64,000 nucleotides of DNA, from positions 39,443-103,442 of the forward strand of contig ONBB01000008.1 in NCBI GenBank assembly GCA_900315935.1. Reading direction: 5' to 3'. The notes under the pieces were generated by a model. It was not told the origin of the DNA. It did no database searches and saw only the letters and a list, made by a program, of their open reading frames with translations. This DNA is from an uncultured Bacteroidales bacterium (lineage in GTDB: Bacteria > Bacteroidota > Bacteroidia > Bacteroidales > P3). A program made the translations under genes and the position numbers. Below are positions 32,070 to 41,433 of this stretch, piece by piece; the stretch's first letter is position 1, and each line of letters begins with the position of its first letter.

Positions 32070-33611
32070 ATGGAAATACTGTGGATTATCATTGGACTCG
32101 TCGTGGGAGCAGGCATCGCCGTCTGGCTCACCACCGGTGTGCTGCGTAACAAACTCCTCGCACGCAGCCAGCAAGTACTCAAGGACGCCGAAGAGAAAGG
32201 CGAGGTGCTCAAGAAAGAGAAAGAGCTCCAGGCCAAGGAGAAGTTCCTCCAGCTCAAAGGCGAACACGACAAACGCGTCAACGAACAGAACAACAAGCTC
32301 CGCGAGCAGGAGAACAAACTCAAGCAGCGCGAGCAGACCCTCTCGCAGAAGGTCGACGAGCTGCAGAAGAAAAGCAACGAGCTCAAAGGCGTAAGCGAGA
32401 ACCTCAACAAGCAGATCGAGGCCCTCCACGTGCGCCAGGCCGAAGTGGAGAAGGTCTACCACGAGAGCGTTACCAAGCTCGAGCACATCGCCGGCATGAC
32501 CGCCGAGGAGGCCAAGCGCCAACTCGTCGAGACCATGACCGAGGAGGCCCGCGCCGAAGCCTCGACCACCATCATGGACATCGTCGAGGAGGCCAAAATC
32601 ACCGCCGCCGAGCAGGCCAAGAAAATCGTCATCCAAAGCATCCAGCGCACCGCCACCGAGACCGCCGTGGAGAACACCGTCTCGGTCTTCAACCTCGAGA
32701 ATGAAGAGGTCAAGGGCCGCATCATCGGCCGCGAGGGTCGCAACATACGCACCCTGGAGAGCCTCACCGGCGTGGAAATCATCATCGACGACTCGCCCGA
32801 CGCCATCATCATCAGCGGCTTCGACCCCGTGCGCCGCGAGATTGCACGCCTGTCGCTCCACAAGCTGGTTACCGACGGCCGTATCCACCCCGCCCGCATC
32901 GAGGAGGTGGTGGCCAAGACCCGCCGCCAGATTGAGCAGGACATCAACGAGGTGGGCAAGCGCACCTGCATCGACCTCGGCATCCTCAACATGAACCACG
33001 AGCTGGTGCGCATGGTGGGCCGCATGAAGTACCGCTCTTCCTACGGCCAGAACCTGCTGCAGCACAGCCGCGAGGTGGCCAACCTGGCCGCCACCATGGC
33101 CTCCGAGCTGGGCCTCAACCCCAAGATGGCCAAACGCGCCGGCCTGCTGCACGACATCGGCAAGGTGCCCGAGACCGACCCCGAGATGCCGCATGCCATC
33201 TTCGGCATGAAACTGGCCGAGAAGTTCAAAGAGCATCCCGACATCTGCAACGCCATCGGCGCCCACCACGACGAGATGGAGATGACCAACCTCATCAGCC
33301 CCATCATCCAGGTGGCCGACGCCATCAGCGGCGCCCGCCCCGGCGCACGACGCGAGGTGGTGGAGGCTTACATCAACCGCCTCAAGAAACTCGAAGACAT
33401 GGCCATGGGCTACCCCGGCGTGGTGAAGACCTACGCCATCCAGGCCGGCCGCGAGCTGCGCGTCATCGTCGGTGCCGACAAGGTCAACGACGCCGATGCC
33501 ACCAAGCTCAGCTTCGACCTCTCCAAGCAAATCCAGAGCGAGATGACCTACCCCGGACAAATCAAAGTAACCGTCATCCGCGAAACACGCGCCATCAATT
33601 ACGCCAAATAA
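32070..33611 (+). CDS. rny: Ribonuclease Y
   Basis: Membrane-anchored endoribonuclease starting mRNA decay; 513 residues, normal length. N-terminal membrane helix ([20 protein letters not shown]), coiled coil to about 200, KH domain ([26 protein letters not shown]) and HD domain with GLLHDIGK and AIGAHHDE. Preceded by the probable 6S RNA in the same direction. Confidence 0.97.
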   Translation: MEILWIIIGLVVGAGIAVWLTTGVLRNKLLARSQQVLKDAEEKGEVLKKEKELQAKEKFLQLKGEHDKRVNEQNNKLREQENKLKQREQTLSQKVDELQKKSNELKGVSENLNKQIEALHVRQAEVEKVYHESVTKLEHIAGMTAEEAKRQLVETMTEEARAEASTTIMDIVEEAKITAAEQAKKIVIQSIQRTATETAVENTVSVFNLENEEVKGRIIGREGRNIRTLESLTGVEIIIDDSPDAIIISGFDPVRREIARLSLHKLVTDGRIHPARIEEVVAKTRRQIEQDINEVGKRTCIDLGILNMNHELVRMVGRMKYRSSYGQNLLQHSREVANLAATMASELGLNPKMAKRAGLLHDIGKVPETDPEMPHAIFGMKLAEKFKEHPDICNAIGAHHDEMEMTNLISPIIQVADAISGARPGARREVVEAYINRLKKLEDMAMGYPGVVKTYAIQAGRELRVIVGADKVNDADATKLSFDLSKQIQSEMTYPGQIKVTVIRETRAINYAK

Positions 33612-33612
33612 C

Positions 33613-33637
33613 AGGGTTTAAGGTTTAGGGTTTAAGA
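33613..33637. repeat. Heptamer repeat GGTTTAA/GGTTTAG before lgt
   Basis: Three tandem 7-nt units in the rny-lgt gap. Confidence 0.6.
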
Positions 33638-33639
33638 GT

Positions 33640-34518
33640 ATGCAACTGTTGGCCATACAATGGAATGTAGACCCGGTGATGTTCCACATCGGCTCCTTCG
33701 CCGTGCGCTACTACTCGCTGGGGTTCCTCCTTGCCTTCGCGCTGGGCTACTACATCGTATCCCGCATGTTCAAGCGCGAAGGCGTCAAAACCGACTACTT
33801 GGACAGCCTGGTGGTCTACATGTTCCTCTCCGTGCTGGTGGGTGCGCGCCTGGGCCACTGCCTCTTCTACGAGCCCGGCTACTACCTCACATCCGAGCAC
33901 TGGTTCGAGATTGTATGGCCCTTCAGCAACGGCCATTTCGTAGGCTACCAGGGCCTCGCCAGCCACGGCGCCGCCATCGCCGTGCTCGTGGCCATCTGGC
34001 TCTACTGGCGACACTACGCCATGAACGTATGGTGGCTGCTCGACCGGCTGGTCATCGTCATCGCCCTCGGTGGCGCCTTCGTCCGCCTGGGCAACCTCTT
34101 CAACAGCGAAATCTACGGCCACGCCACCTCGCTCCCCTGGGGATTCATCTTCGTCCGCGACGGCGAGACTGTCCCCAAGCACCCCACCCAGCTCTACGAA
34201 GCCCTCTCCTACCTGGTCATCTTCGCCGCATGCATCTGGCACTACCGCCGCAAAAAGGGCAACCCGCGCTCCGGCACCATCTTCGGCGCCTGGCTCATCG
34301 CCCTCTGGGGCGTCCGCCTGCTCATCGAGTTCGTCAAGAACGACCAGGTCGACTTCGAGGCCGGCATGGCGCTCAACATGGGACAGCTGCTCAGCATCCC
34401 CTTCATCCTCGCCGGCATCGCCATCCTCTGGCTCTCGCACCGCGGGACATTCCCGCAGGGGCCCTTCCCGAAGGGAGAAAAAGTAAAATTTGAAGACAAA
34501 AAAGACAAAAAGAAATGA
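33640..34518 (+). CDS. lgt: Prolipoprotein diacylglyceryl transferase
   Basis: Transfers diacylglycerol to the lipobox cysteine of lipoproteins in the inner membrane; 292 residues, seven membrane helices. Signature GGAFVRLGNLFNSEIYG contains the conserved Arg/Asn residues; HPTQLYEAL is also typical. The C-terminal tail is Lys-rich. Stop overlaps the gpmA start (ATGA). Supports the several lipoproteins seen in this window. Confidence 0.97.
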   Translation: MQLLAIQWNVDPVMFHIGSFAVRYYSLGFLLAFALGYYIVSRMFKREGVKTDYLDSLVVYMFLSVLVGARLGHCLFYEPGYYLTSEHWFEIVWPFSNGHFVGYQGLASHGAAIAVLVAIWLYWRHYAMNVWWLLDRLVIVIALGGAFVRLGNLFNSEIYGHATSLPWGFIFVRDGETVPKHPTQLYEALSYLVIFAACIWHYRRKKGNPRSGTIFGAWLIALWGVRLLIEFVKNDQVDFEAGMALNMGQLLSIPFILAGIAILWLSHRGTFPQGPFPKGEKVKFEDKKDKKK

Positions 34519-35225
34519 AGACTCTCATTCTTGTACGCCACGGCGAAAGCGCGTGGAACAAACTCAACCTCTTCACCGGCTGGACCGACGTGGACCTCAC
34601 CGAGGCCGGCATGGCCGAAGCCTTCGAGGCCGGCAAACTGCTCAAAGCCGAGGGCTACCGCCCCGAACTCTGCTTCACCTCCTACCTGAAGCGCGCCGTC
34701 AAGACGCTGAACCAGATGCTCGACGCCATGGACATGGACTGGCTTCCGGTGCAGAAATCGTGGCGCCTCAACGAGAAAAGCTACGGCGCCATCCAGGGCC
34801 TCAACAAGGCCGACACCGCCGCCAAGTACGGCGACGACCAGGTGCTCCTCTGGCGCCGCTCCTACGACGTGCAGCCCCCCGCCCTCGACCTCCACGAGGA
34901 ACGCAGCCCGCGCCTCGACCCGCGCTACAACGAAATTCCCGACAGCCTCATCCCCCTCACCGAGAGCCTCAAGGACACCATCGAGCGCCTCATGCCCTAC
35001 TACCGCGGCACCATCCTGCCCGCCTTCGAGAACCGCAACACGCTGCTCGTCGTCGCCCACGGCAACTCCCTCCGCGGCATCGTCAAGTTCAACCTGCCCA
35101 CCGCAGTGCCCTACGTCTTCACCTTCGACGACAAGATGAACCTCCTCGAGGACAAATTCCTCGGCGACCCCGACGTCATCGCCGCCAAGATGCAAAGCGT
35201 GGCCAACCAGGCAAAGAAGAAATAA
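34515..35225 (+). CDS. gpmA: 2,3-bisphosphoglycerate-dependent phosphoglycerate mutase
   Basis: Glycolytic interconversion of 3- and 2-phosphoglycerate; 236 residues. LVRHGESAWN holds the catalytic His and VVAHGNSLRGIV the second His. The usual LNERHYGALQG appears as LNEKSYGAIQG, with Ser in place of His next to the loop, a difference also seen in other family members. Translationally coupled to lgt. Confidence 0.95.
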   Translation: MKTLILVRHGESAWNKLNLFTGWTDVDLTEAGMAEAFEAGKLLKAEGYRPELCFTSYLKRAVKTLNQMLDAMDMDWLPVQKSWRLNEKSYGAIQGLNKADTAAKYGDDQVLLWRRSYDVQPPALDLHEERSPRLDPRYNEIPDSLIPLTESLKDTIERLMPYYRGTILPAFENRNTLLVVAHGNSLRGIVKFNLPTAVPYVFTFDDKMNLLEDKFLGDPDVIAAKMQSVANQAKKK

Positions 35226-35255
35226 ATAAGTTCAACCATATAAAAAAGAAACATT

Positions 35256-35672
35256 ATGAAAAGAAACATCTTTCTGACCTTCGCAGCGCTTTTTGTACTG
35301 CTCTTCTCGTCGTGCAGCAAGGACATCGACCTCCCCGGCACCAAATGGAAAGCCACTTTCGCAAAGGCCGTCAACTACGAAGGCATGGATATGCAACTCA
35401 ACCTCGCATTCGACCTCAAGTTTATCGACGCCACACAGTACTCCTTCAGCATGTCTGGCACAGTTACTGCCATGGGGGAAACCCGACAGTATCCTAGCGA
35501 AACAAACGAAGGAACCTACACCTTCGATGGCGAGAAAGGCATGCTTGATGGCGAACAGCCCTTCACCTACAACAAGAGCGACAAGACCATCACCATAGAG
35601 ACAGCTGTCGAACCCGACGAAGTTGACATCTATGGCAGCAACACAATCACCCTTGTCTTCAAAGAAGTCTAG
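35256..35672 (+). CDS. Small lipocalin-like lipoprotein
   Basis: 138 residues with lipobox FSSC (Cys20). The mature part alternates strands (WKATFAKAVNYEG ... YSFSMSGTVTAMG ... ITIETAVEPDEVDIYG) like the lipocalin-like proteins of Bacteroidales. Function unknown. Ends in a strong terminator. Confidence 0.75.
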   Translation: MKRNIFLTFAALFVLLFSSCSKDIDLPGTKWKATFAKAVNYEGMDMQLNLAFDLKFIDATQYSFSMSGTVTAMGETRQYPSETNEGTYTFDGEKGMLDGEQPFTYNKSDKTITIETAVEPDEVDIYGSNTITLVFKEV

Positions 35673-35700
35673 CAGCCAGAAACCTGCAACCACACAGGAA

Positions 35701-35732
35701 GCGGGGTGTTCTTCTGAACACCCTGCTTTTTT
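35701..35732 (+). terminator. Terminator after lipoprotein gene
   Basis: Eleven-bp stem 35701-35711/35715-35725 (one G-T), then TTTTTT. Confidence 0.85.
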
Positions 35733-35881
35733 CCTTGTAAAGGGGGAAAAAGCGCGTGGCAGGCCTCGCTCTAGCATATAATTGGCAGGAAAAACAAACC
35801 GGCACAAGAAATAAATACAAAACTCAACACATTGACACTTAACATAATATGTCAACATAAAGGAATAAAAGAAAAAAAATA

Positions 35882-35932
35882 TTTGGCCAGTCGGAAAAAT
35901 GTTCGTACTTTTGCACCGCTTTTCGAGAGAGA
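35882..35932 (+). promoter_or_regulatory. Promoter of tRNA-Ser/Pro/Arg cluster
   Basis: -33 TTTG 35882-35885, -7 TACTTTTG 35906-35913, then CACCGCTTTTCGAGAGA as in the other tRNA units. Confidence 0.8.
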
Positions 35933-35965
35933 AAGCGGTGCTTTTAGTCAACTAGAAGAACACAC

Positions 35966-36056
35966 GGAGAGGTGGGTGAGTGGCTGAAACCAACAGTTTG
36001 CTAAACTGTCGTACTCGATTAGGGTACCGGGGGTTCGAATCCCCCCTTCTCCGCCA
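35966..36056 (+). tRNA. tRNA-Ser (GCT)
   Basis: Long variable arm; acceptor GGAGAGG (35966-35972) with CTTCTCC; anticodon GCT 36000-36002; CCA encoded 36054-36056. Confidence 0.96.
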
Positions 36057-36060
36057 AGAA

Positions 36061-36084
36061 AGACGCCCTGCAAGGCGTCTTTTC
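36061..36084 (+). terminator. Hairpin between tRNA-Ser and tRNA-Pro
   Basis: Seven-bp stem (AGACGCC/GGCGTCT) and TTTT; may be a weak terminator or processing hairpin, since tRNA-Pro has no promoter box of its own. Confidence 0.55.
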
Positions 36085-36099
36085 CCATTCAAGCACCAG

Positions 36100-36174
36100 C
36101 GGGATATAGCGTAGTCCGGTTATCGCGCCTGCTTTGGGAGCAGGAGATCCCCAGTTCGAATCTGGGTGTCCCGA
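36100..36174 (+). tRNA. tRNA-Pro (TGG)
   Basis: Acceptor CGGGATA with TGTCCCG (one T-G); anticodon TGG at 36135-36137; CCA not encoded. Confidence 0.95.
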
Positions 36175-36185
36175 CAGAGACAAAT

Positions 36186-36230
36186 TTTGAATTCTGAATT
36201 TCGAAATTCGAATTTCAACGTTCAAAATCA
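36186..36230. repeat. Degenerate TTCGAAATT/TTTCAACG repeat between tRNA-Pro and tRNA-Arg
   Basis: AT-rich 7-9 nt units with TTCGAA, same family style as the TTTCAATT repeats. Confidence 0.45.
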
Positions 36231-36236
36231 AATGAT

Positions 36237-36313
36237 GGCTCTGTAGCTCAGCTGGATAGAGCAACTGCCTTCTAAGCAGTAGGTCCTGCGTTCGAGTCGC
36301 AGCAGGGTCACCA
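36237..36313 (+). tRNA. tRNA-Arg (TCT)
   Basis: Acceptor GGCTCTG with CAGGGTC; anticodon TCT at 36271-36273; CCA encoded 36311-36313. Confidence 0.95.
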
Positions 36314-36320
36314 CCAAGGA

Positions 36321-36352
36321 AGAGACGCCCACAAGGCGTCTCTTGTTTTTTC
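36321..36352 (+). terminator. Terminator of tRNA cluster
   Basis: Nine-bp stem AGAGACGCC/GGCGTCTCT then TGTTTTTT. Confidence 0.85.
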
Positions 36353-36414
36353 CCAAACTGCACCGCCACCGACTGCCGGCCCACTCCGTGGGTCGGTTTT
36401 TTGCATCCTCCTGC

Positions 36415-36530
36415 CATCCCCTTACAAAGGCCGAAGAGAGGCAAAACCTATAGCCTCGAAAACACTGTAAACCAACCTGTTGCAGACTGGCTTTTTCGTG
36501 GCCATTTTCATTTTTTCGAGCAAAAATCCA
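36415..36530 (+). repeat. Dispersed intergenic element, copy D
   Basis: GGCCGAAGAGAGG followed by CAAAACCTATAGCC, then CTGTTGCAGACTGG and a T-rich end; the first 13 nt are identical to copy B (46.86 kb), the next 14 to copy E. Confidence 0.65.
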
Positions 36531-36572
36531 AAAGTACATATCTAGCTGGTTTGCTGCGTTTTAGTATCAATA

Positions 36573-36604
36573 TTTGGCCATGTCGCGAAAAAGGTGTATC
36601 TTTG
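36573..36604 (+). promoter_or_regulatory. Promoter of S46 peptidase
   Basis: -33 TTTG 36573-36576, -7 TATCTTTG 36597-36604; rules out the ATG at 36594. Confidence 0.75.
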
Positions 36605-36626
36605 CACCTCAAAATACATAATATAT

Positions 36627-38753
36627 ATGATGAAAAAACTCCTCACCATCCTCACCGTGGCACTGACCGTGCTGCCTCTGCGTGCCGACGAAGGCATGTG
36701 GATTCCCATGCTCCTGCAGCGCAACGAGGCCGCCATGCAGCGCGCCGGCATGCGCATCACCGCGCAAGACATCTACGACATCAACCAAGCTTCGCTCAAA
36801 GACGCCATCGTCCTCTTCGGCGGCGGCTGCACGGGTGAGTTCGTCAGCAACGAGGGCCTCCTACTGACCAACCACCACTGCGGCTACAGCTACATCGTCC
36901 GCCACTCCACCGTCGAGCACGACTACCTCACCAACGGCTTCTGGGCCATGGACCGCAGCCAGGAGCTGCCCTGCCCGGGCCTCTCGGTTACCCGTCTGGT
37001 CCGCATGGAGGACGTTACCGCGCAGGTGCTCGCCGGCGTCGACGACTACACCTCCGAGCAGGACCGCGAGAGCATCGTGGACAAGAATATAAAGGAAATT
37101 ACCGAGAAGGCCGTCGCCGGCACCCATTACAAGGCCATCGTCAAGCCGTTCTACTATGGCAACCAGTACTTTATGTACATCAACGAGGTCTTCACCGATG
37201 TGCGTCTGGTGGGTGCCCCTCCCTCGAACATCGGCAAGTTCGGCGGCGACACCGACAACTGGATGTGGCCCCGACACACGGGCGACTTCTCCGTCTTCCG
37301 CGTCTATGCCGCCGACGGCAAGCCGGCCGACTTCGACAAGGGCAACACCCCCTACCGCCCGTTGAAGCATTTGGAAATCAGCCTCAAGGGTGTCGATGAG
37401 GGCGACTTCACCTTCGTCTTCGGATACCCTGGCACCACGCGCCGCTATGTAACGCACGACTATGTGGACCTGGCCGCCAACGTGGAGAACCCCGTCCGCA
37501 TCGCCCTCCGCACCATCCGCCTCGACCACTACAACGCCGCCATGCGCCAGTCGGCCGCCCAGCGCCTCAAGTACGCCAACCGCGTGGCCTCCATCGCCAA
37601 CGGCTGGAAGAAGTGGCAGGGCGAGAGCCTCGGCATCGAGCGCCTGCGCGGCGTGGAGCAGAAGATGGAGCAGGAGCGCCGCTTCCAGCGCTGGGCCGAC
37701 AGCAAGCCCCTCTACCGCGACGTGCTGCCCCAGCTGGAGGACAACTACAGCCGCCTGCGCGAGGTGGAGCTGGAGTGGACCTACTTCCAAGAGGCCGTCC
37801 TAGCCAGCGACTTCATGCAGCGCGCCATGCGCCTGTGGCGCATCGGCCGCATGACCGACCAGCAGGCCGTCGAGACCGCCGCCGAGGCATTCCTCGACGA
37901 CAGCCGCAAGTATTTCGAGGACTTCGACCAGCACTCGCCCGTCGACGAGGCCATCTTCACCGAGTGCTACCTCTACATGTGGCAGCACGGCTTCGCCGCC
38001 AACAACTACGCCCCCGACGCGGCCAGCCTGGAGAACACCCTCAAAAAGGTCTATAGCAGGTCGGTGCTCAACAATCCCAAGAAGCTTGAAAAGCTGCTCA
38101 CCGGCCCCGCCAACAAGCTGGTCGACTTCTGCCGCAACCGCAAAGACCCCGCCCTTGAACTTTTCGATGCAGCCTACATCTACTGCTACAGCGACAAGAA
38201 GCGCAAGCAATACAACGAGGCCGACGACAACATCCAGCGCCTGATGCGCCTCTATGTCCGCGGGCAGATGGAGATGTACCCCGACAGCAACTTCTTCCCC
38301 GACGCCAACCTCACCCTGCGTGTGGCCTACGGCCATGTGGAAGGCTTCAAGCCCAAGGACGCCACCTACTACACCGCCTACTCCACCATCGACGGCATCA
38401 TGGAGAAGGAGAACCCCGAAATCTACGACTACCGCGTGGAACCCAAACTCAAAGAGCTCTGGCAGAAGAAAGACTACGGCCAGTATGCCACCAAGAAGGG
38501 CGAGATGCCCGTGGCCTTCATCGCCACCAACCACACCACCGGCGGCAACAGCGGCAGCCCCGTGCTCAACGCCGACGGCCAGCTTATCGGCATCAACTTC
38601 GACCGCTGCTGGGAGGGCACGATGAGCGACCTGCTCTTCGACCCCAACTACTGCCGCAATATCTCGCTTGACATCCGCTACTGCCTCTTCATCATCGACA
38701 AGTTCGCCGGTGCCAGCCACCTGGTGCGCGAGATGACGCTGGTGGAGCGGTAG
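36627..38753 (+). CDS. S46 family dipeptidyl-peptidase, DPP11-type
   Basis: Periplasmic serine exopeptidase releasing dipeptides; 708 residues. Signal peptide (MMKKLLTILTVALTVLPLRA). Chymotrypsin-like halves around an alpha domain: catalytic His84 in TNHHCGYS, an Asp in the GGDTDNWMWPRHTGDF region, and Ser642 in GGNSGSP. Arg660 (NFDRCWEG) is 18 residues after the Ser, the same offset as Ser655/Arg673 in Porphyromonas DPP11, which prefers Asp/Glu at P1; DPP7 has Gly there. So acidic specificity is inferred. Asaccharolytic Bacteroidales use such enzymes to feed on peptides. Own promoter and terminator. Confidence 0.9.
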   Translation: MMKKLLTILTVALTVLPLRADEGMWIPMLLQRNEAAMQRAGMRITAQDIYDINQASLKDAIVLFGGGCTGEFVSNEGLLLTNHHCGYSYIVRHSTVEHDYLTNGFWAMDRSQELPCPGLSVTRLVRMEDVTAQVLAGVDDYTSEQDRESIVDKNIKEITEKAVAGTHYKAIVKPFYYGNQYFMYINEVFTDVRLVGAPPSNIGKFGGDTDNWMWPRHTGDFSVFRVYAADGKPADFDKGNTPYRPLKHLEISLKGVDEGDFTFVFGYPGTTRRYVTHDYVDLAANVENPVRIALRTIRLDHYNAAMRQSAAQRLKYANRVASIANGWKKWQGESLGIERLRGVEQKMEQERRFQRWADSKPLYRDVLPQLEDNYSRLREVELEWTYFQEAVLASDFMQRAMRLWRIGRMTDQQAVETAAEAFLDDSRKYFEDFDQHSPVDEAIFTECYLYMWQHGFAANNYAPDAASLENTLKKVYSRSVLNNPKKLEKLLTGPANKLVDFCRNRKDPALELFDAAYIYCYSDKKRKQYNEADDNIQRLMRLYVRGQMEMYPDSNFFPDANLTLRVAYGHVEGFKPKDATYYTAYSTIDGIMEKENPEIYDYRVEPKLKELWQKKDYGQYATKKGEMPVAFIATNHTTGGNSGSPVLNADGQLIGINFDRCWEGTMSDLLFDPNYCRNISLDIRYCLFIIDKFAGASHLVREMTLVER

Positions 38754-38776
38754 GAGGCTCCGCCCCGTGAAACAGT

Positions 38777-38803
38777 GAGGGCCGCCCCGTCGGGGCGGCC
38801 CTC
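38777..38803. terminator. Bidirectional terminator after S46 gene
   Basis: Twelve-bp GC stem 38777-38788/38792-38803, between convergent genes. Confidence 0.8.
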
Positions 38804-38819
38804 TCCTTTATGGCATGCT

Positions 38820-39767
38820 TTACAGCAGCTTCTTCTTGAGGTTGAGAATCATGTCCTCGGTCATGCGGTCGAGGTCGTACTGCGGATTCCAGCCCCACTC
38901 GTTGCGGGCGCAGCTGTCGTCCATCTTGTCGGGCCAGCTGTCGGCGATGGCCTGCTTGATAGGTTCGGGCTCGTAGACCATCTCGAACTGCGGATAGTGC
39001 TTCTTGATGGCGGCGTAGATAATCTCGGGGTCGAAACTCATGGCCGTAACATTGAACGAGTTGCGGTGCACCAGCTTCGTGGGGTCGGCCTCCATGATGT
39101 CAATCATGGCCTTCTGGGCGTCGGGCATGTACATCATGTCCATGAAGGTGCCCTTCTTCAGCGGGCAGACAAACTTCTCGCCCTTGACGGCGGCGTAGTA
39201 TATCTCGACGGCGTAGTCGGTGGTGCCGCCGCCGGGGAGGGTCATGTGGCTGATCAGGCCGGGGAAGCGCACCGAGCGGGTGTCCACGCCGAAGCGGGTG
39301 AAATAGTAGTCGCTCAGCAGCTCGCCGGTTACCTTGGTTACGCCGTAGATGGTGTTGGGGCGCTGGATGGTGTCCTGCGGCGTGTTCTCGCGGGGGGTCG
39401 AGGGGCCGAAGGCGCCGATGCTGCTCGGCGTGAAAACGGCGCAGCCGAACAGGCGTGCCACCTCGAGGCAGTTCACCAGCGAGCCGATGCCCACGTTCCA
39501 GCCCAGCATCGGGTTCAGCTCGGCCGTGGCCGAGAGGATGGCCGCCAGGTTGTAGATGGTGTCGATTTGATAGTTCTTCACCACGGTGGCAATCTGCATA
39601 ATCTGCGTGCTGTCGATGCGCTCCACCGGGCCGCGCTCGTAGGGGTCGCCCGTCAGCGGACGCAGGTCGCTGCACACCACATTGTTGTCGCCATAGATGT
39701 CTCTCAAATTACGGGTCAGCTCCGAGCCAATCTGGCCACCGGCACCGACAATCAGGATTCGTTTCAT
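38820..39767 (-). CDS. SDR-type L-threonine 3-dehydrogenase-like protein
   Basis: 315 residues, short-chain dehydrogenase/epimerase fold: NAD-binding GAGGQIGSEL at the N-terminus, SSIGAFGP, and catalytic YGVTK (Tyr-x3-Lys). Features FPGLISHMTLPGGGTTDYAVEI, MMYMPDAQKAMIDIMEA and IADSWPDKMDDSCAR are characteristic of the NAD-dependent L-threonine dehydrogenase branch that resembles UDP-galactose epimerase. It would oxidise threonine to 2-amino-3-ketobutyrate. The partner ligase (kbl) is not nearby. Start at MKRILIVGAGG (39767). Confidence 0.85.
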   Translation of the reverse strand: MKRILIVGAGGQIGSELTRNLRDIYGDNNVVCSDLRPLTGDPYERGPVERIDSTQIMQIATVVKNYQIDTIYNLAAILSATAELNPMLGWNVGIGSLVNCLEVARLFGCAVFTPSSIGAFGPSTPRENTPQDTIQRPNTIYGVTKVTGELLSDYYFTRFGVDTRSVRFPGLISHMTLPGGGTTDYAVEIYYAAVKGEKFVCPLKKGTFMDMMYMPDAQKAMIDIMEADPTKLVHRNSFNVTAMSFDPEIIYAAIKKHYPQFEMVYEPEPIKQAIADSWPDKMDDSCARNEWGWNPQYDLDRMTEDMILNLKKKLL

Positions 39768-39859
39768 CGTTATTTTACTTTTTATATATTGTACTATACT
39801 ATTTATAATCACCAATCACACAGCGCATTGCACACACGCTGCGACCACATCGGCACCCA

Positions 39860-39867
39860 CAAAAATA
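39860..39867 (-). promoter_or_regulatory. -7 box of the threonine dehydrogenase-like gene
   Basis: TATTTTTG on the minus strand, about 90 nt before the start codon; no clear -33. Confidence 0.45.
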
Positions 39868-39974
39868 CAAAATAAATCCGACTGCGCGAACATATTTTTT
39901 TGTCATGCCAGATTTAGAACCACAAATCGTCAGTGCACAGGGCATCGGAGAGTTCTGCCGGCACCCGCTTTTTT

Positions 39975-40095
39975 CCCTCTCGCTCTCCCCTCCCCTGCCA
40001 CCTCCCTAGAGAGGAAGAAGAGGGGAAGAAGAGGATACCCCTAAACCACTGAAAATGAGCGGGCCGAAATCTTGCGATTTCGGCCCGTTTTTCGG
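39975..40095 (+). repeat. Dispersed intergenic element, copy A
   Basis: CTAGAGAGGAAGAAGAGG continuing with GGAAGAAGAGGATAC (40005-40037), then a strong hairpin. Same core as copies B and C. Rest of the 456-nt gap: divergent promoters only. Confidence 0.7.
40061..40092. terminator. Strong hairpin with T-run in copy A
   Basis: Ten-bp stem GGGCCGAAAT/ATTTCGGCCC, loop CTTGCG, then GTTTTTC. No gene ends here on the plus strand, so it may insulate the two divergent promoters. Confidence 0.75.
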
Positions 40096-40168
40096 TTTTT
40101 TTCACAAAAAAAATCGCATAAAAAAACCACCCACCAGAGGTTATCCGATTAACCTAAACAAAATAAAA

Positions 40169-40200
40169 TTTGGTCAATCCAATAATCTTTTGTATTTTTG
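40169..40200 (+). promoter_or_regulatory. Promoter of AAA ATPase gene
   Basis: -33 TTTG 40169-40172, -7 TATTTTTG 40193-40200. Confidence 0.75.
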
Positions 40201-40223
40201 CAGCCGATTTATATAACGGAATT

Positions 40224-41420
40224 ATGGAAAGTTTGTTCAGGAAACACAAGATGCTCATCTCGCAGGTCAGCACACGGCTCGTGCGGGAAACCATGAATAC
40301 CATCGACTGGGAGAAGCCGCTGGTGGCCATTCGGGGCTCGCGCGGGGTAGGCAAGACCACCCTCATACGCCAATACATCAAGCAAAAATACGGATCCAAT
40401 CCCGGCAAAGCGCTGTATTGTGTGCTGGACAGCATGTATTTCACCAACCACACCCTGCTGGATTTGGCCGACCATTTTCATCTGATGGGCGGGAAGCACC
40501 TCTTTCTCGACGAGGTGCACCGCTATCCCACATGGAGCCGGGAAATAAAGGAAATCACAGACTTGTATCCCGACATGAAGATTACCTTTACAGGGTCGTC
40601 CTTGATTCAGATTCTCAATGCCGATGCCGACCTCTCCCGCCGTGTGTTGAGCTACTCGATGCAGGGGCTCTCGTTTCGCGAGTACCTCCAATTCTACAAG
40701 GACATCCGCTTCCCCATCGCCAGCCTCTCGGAGATACTGACCCGCCACGACGACATCTGCAACGAGGTGAACCGGCTGTGCCACCCCCAGCCCCTGTTCG
40801 AGGAATACCTCAAGGTGGGGTATTTCCCCTTTTATGATGGCAACGAGGAGCAATACTACAGCCGCATCGAAAACGTGATAGACTTTGTTGTCGAACTGGA
40901 ACTGACACAATTCTGCGGCGTGGAACCGGCCAATACCCGCAAGGTGAAAGCCCTGATACAGTACCTGGCAGACAGTGTGCCTTTCGAGCTCAACATTGCC
41001 AAGCTCTCTGCCCGGCTGGAGCTCAACAAGCATACCGTGCTCGGATATATCAACAGCCTGGGACGCGCCGAACTGCTGCACCTGCTCTATTCCGACAGTA
41101 AGACCATCACCCGGCTGCAAAAGCCTGACAAGATATACCTACACGACCCCAACCTTTTCTATGCCCTTGGATACGGAGAGAAGATTGGAACCATCAGGGA
41201 ATGCTTCCTGGTCAACCAACTCTCTGTAAACCACACCGTAGAATATGGGAAAACCCAAGGCGACTTTGTCGTCGACGGGGAGATTACAATAGAGGTCGGG
41301 GGACGGGACAAGTCATTCGACCAAGTGGCCGGCATCTCCAACTCCTATATTATGGCCGACCAGATGGCGTTCCCCATCGGCAAGAAACTGCCGCTATGGA
41401 TGGCAGGACTGGTGTATTAA
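40224..41420 (+). CDS. AAA family ATPase with DUF4143 domain
   Basis: 398 residues. Walker A IRGSRGVGKTTLIRQYI (about 35-50), Walker B-like KHLFLDEVHRYPTW, sensor ITFTGSSLIQI, then a winged-helix/nuclease-like DUF4143 part ending in FVVDGEITIEVGGRDKSFDQVAG, where E-V-G-x-x-K looks like a degenerate PD-(D/E)XK site. Such AAA_14/DUF4143 proteins are abundant in gut Bacteroidales and their role is unknown. Start at MESLFRKHKM (40224), 24 nt after the -7 box. Confidence 0.85.
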   Translation: MESLFRKHKMLISQVSTRLVRETMNTIDWEKPLVAIRGSRGVGKTTLIRQYIKQKYGSNPGKALYCVLDSMYFTNHTLLDLADHFHLMGGKHLFLDEVHRYPTWSREIKEITDLYPDMKITFTGSSLIQILNADADLSRRVLSYSMQGLSFREYLQFYKDIRFPIASLSEILTRHDDICNEVNRLCHPQPLFEEYLKVGYFPFYDGNEEQYYSRIENVIDFVVELELTQFCGVEPANTRKVKALIQYLADSVPFELNIAKLSARLELNKHTVLGYINSLGRAELLHLLYSDSKTITRLQKPDKIYLHDPNLFYALGYGEKIGTIRECFLVNQLSVNHTVEYGKTQGDFVVDGEITIEVGGRDKSFDQVAGISNSYIMADQMAFPIGKKLPLWMAGLVY

Positions 41421-41433
41421 AACGCCGACTTTC

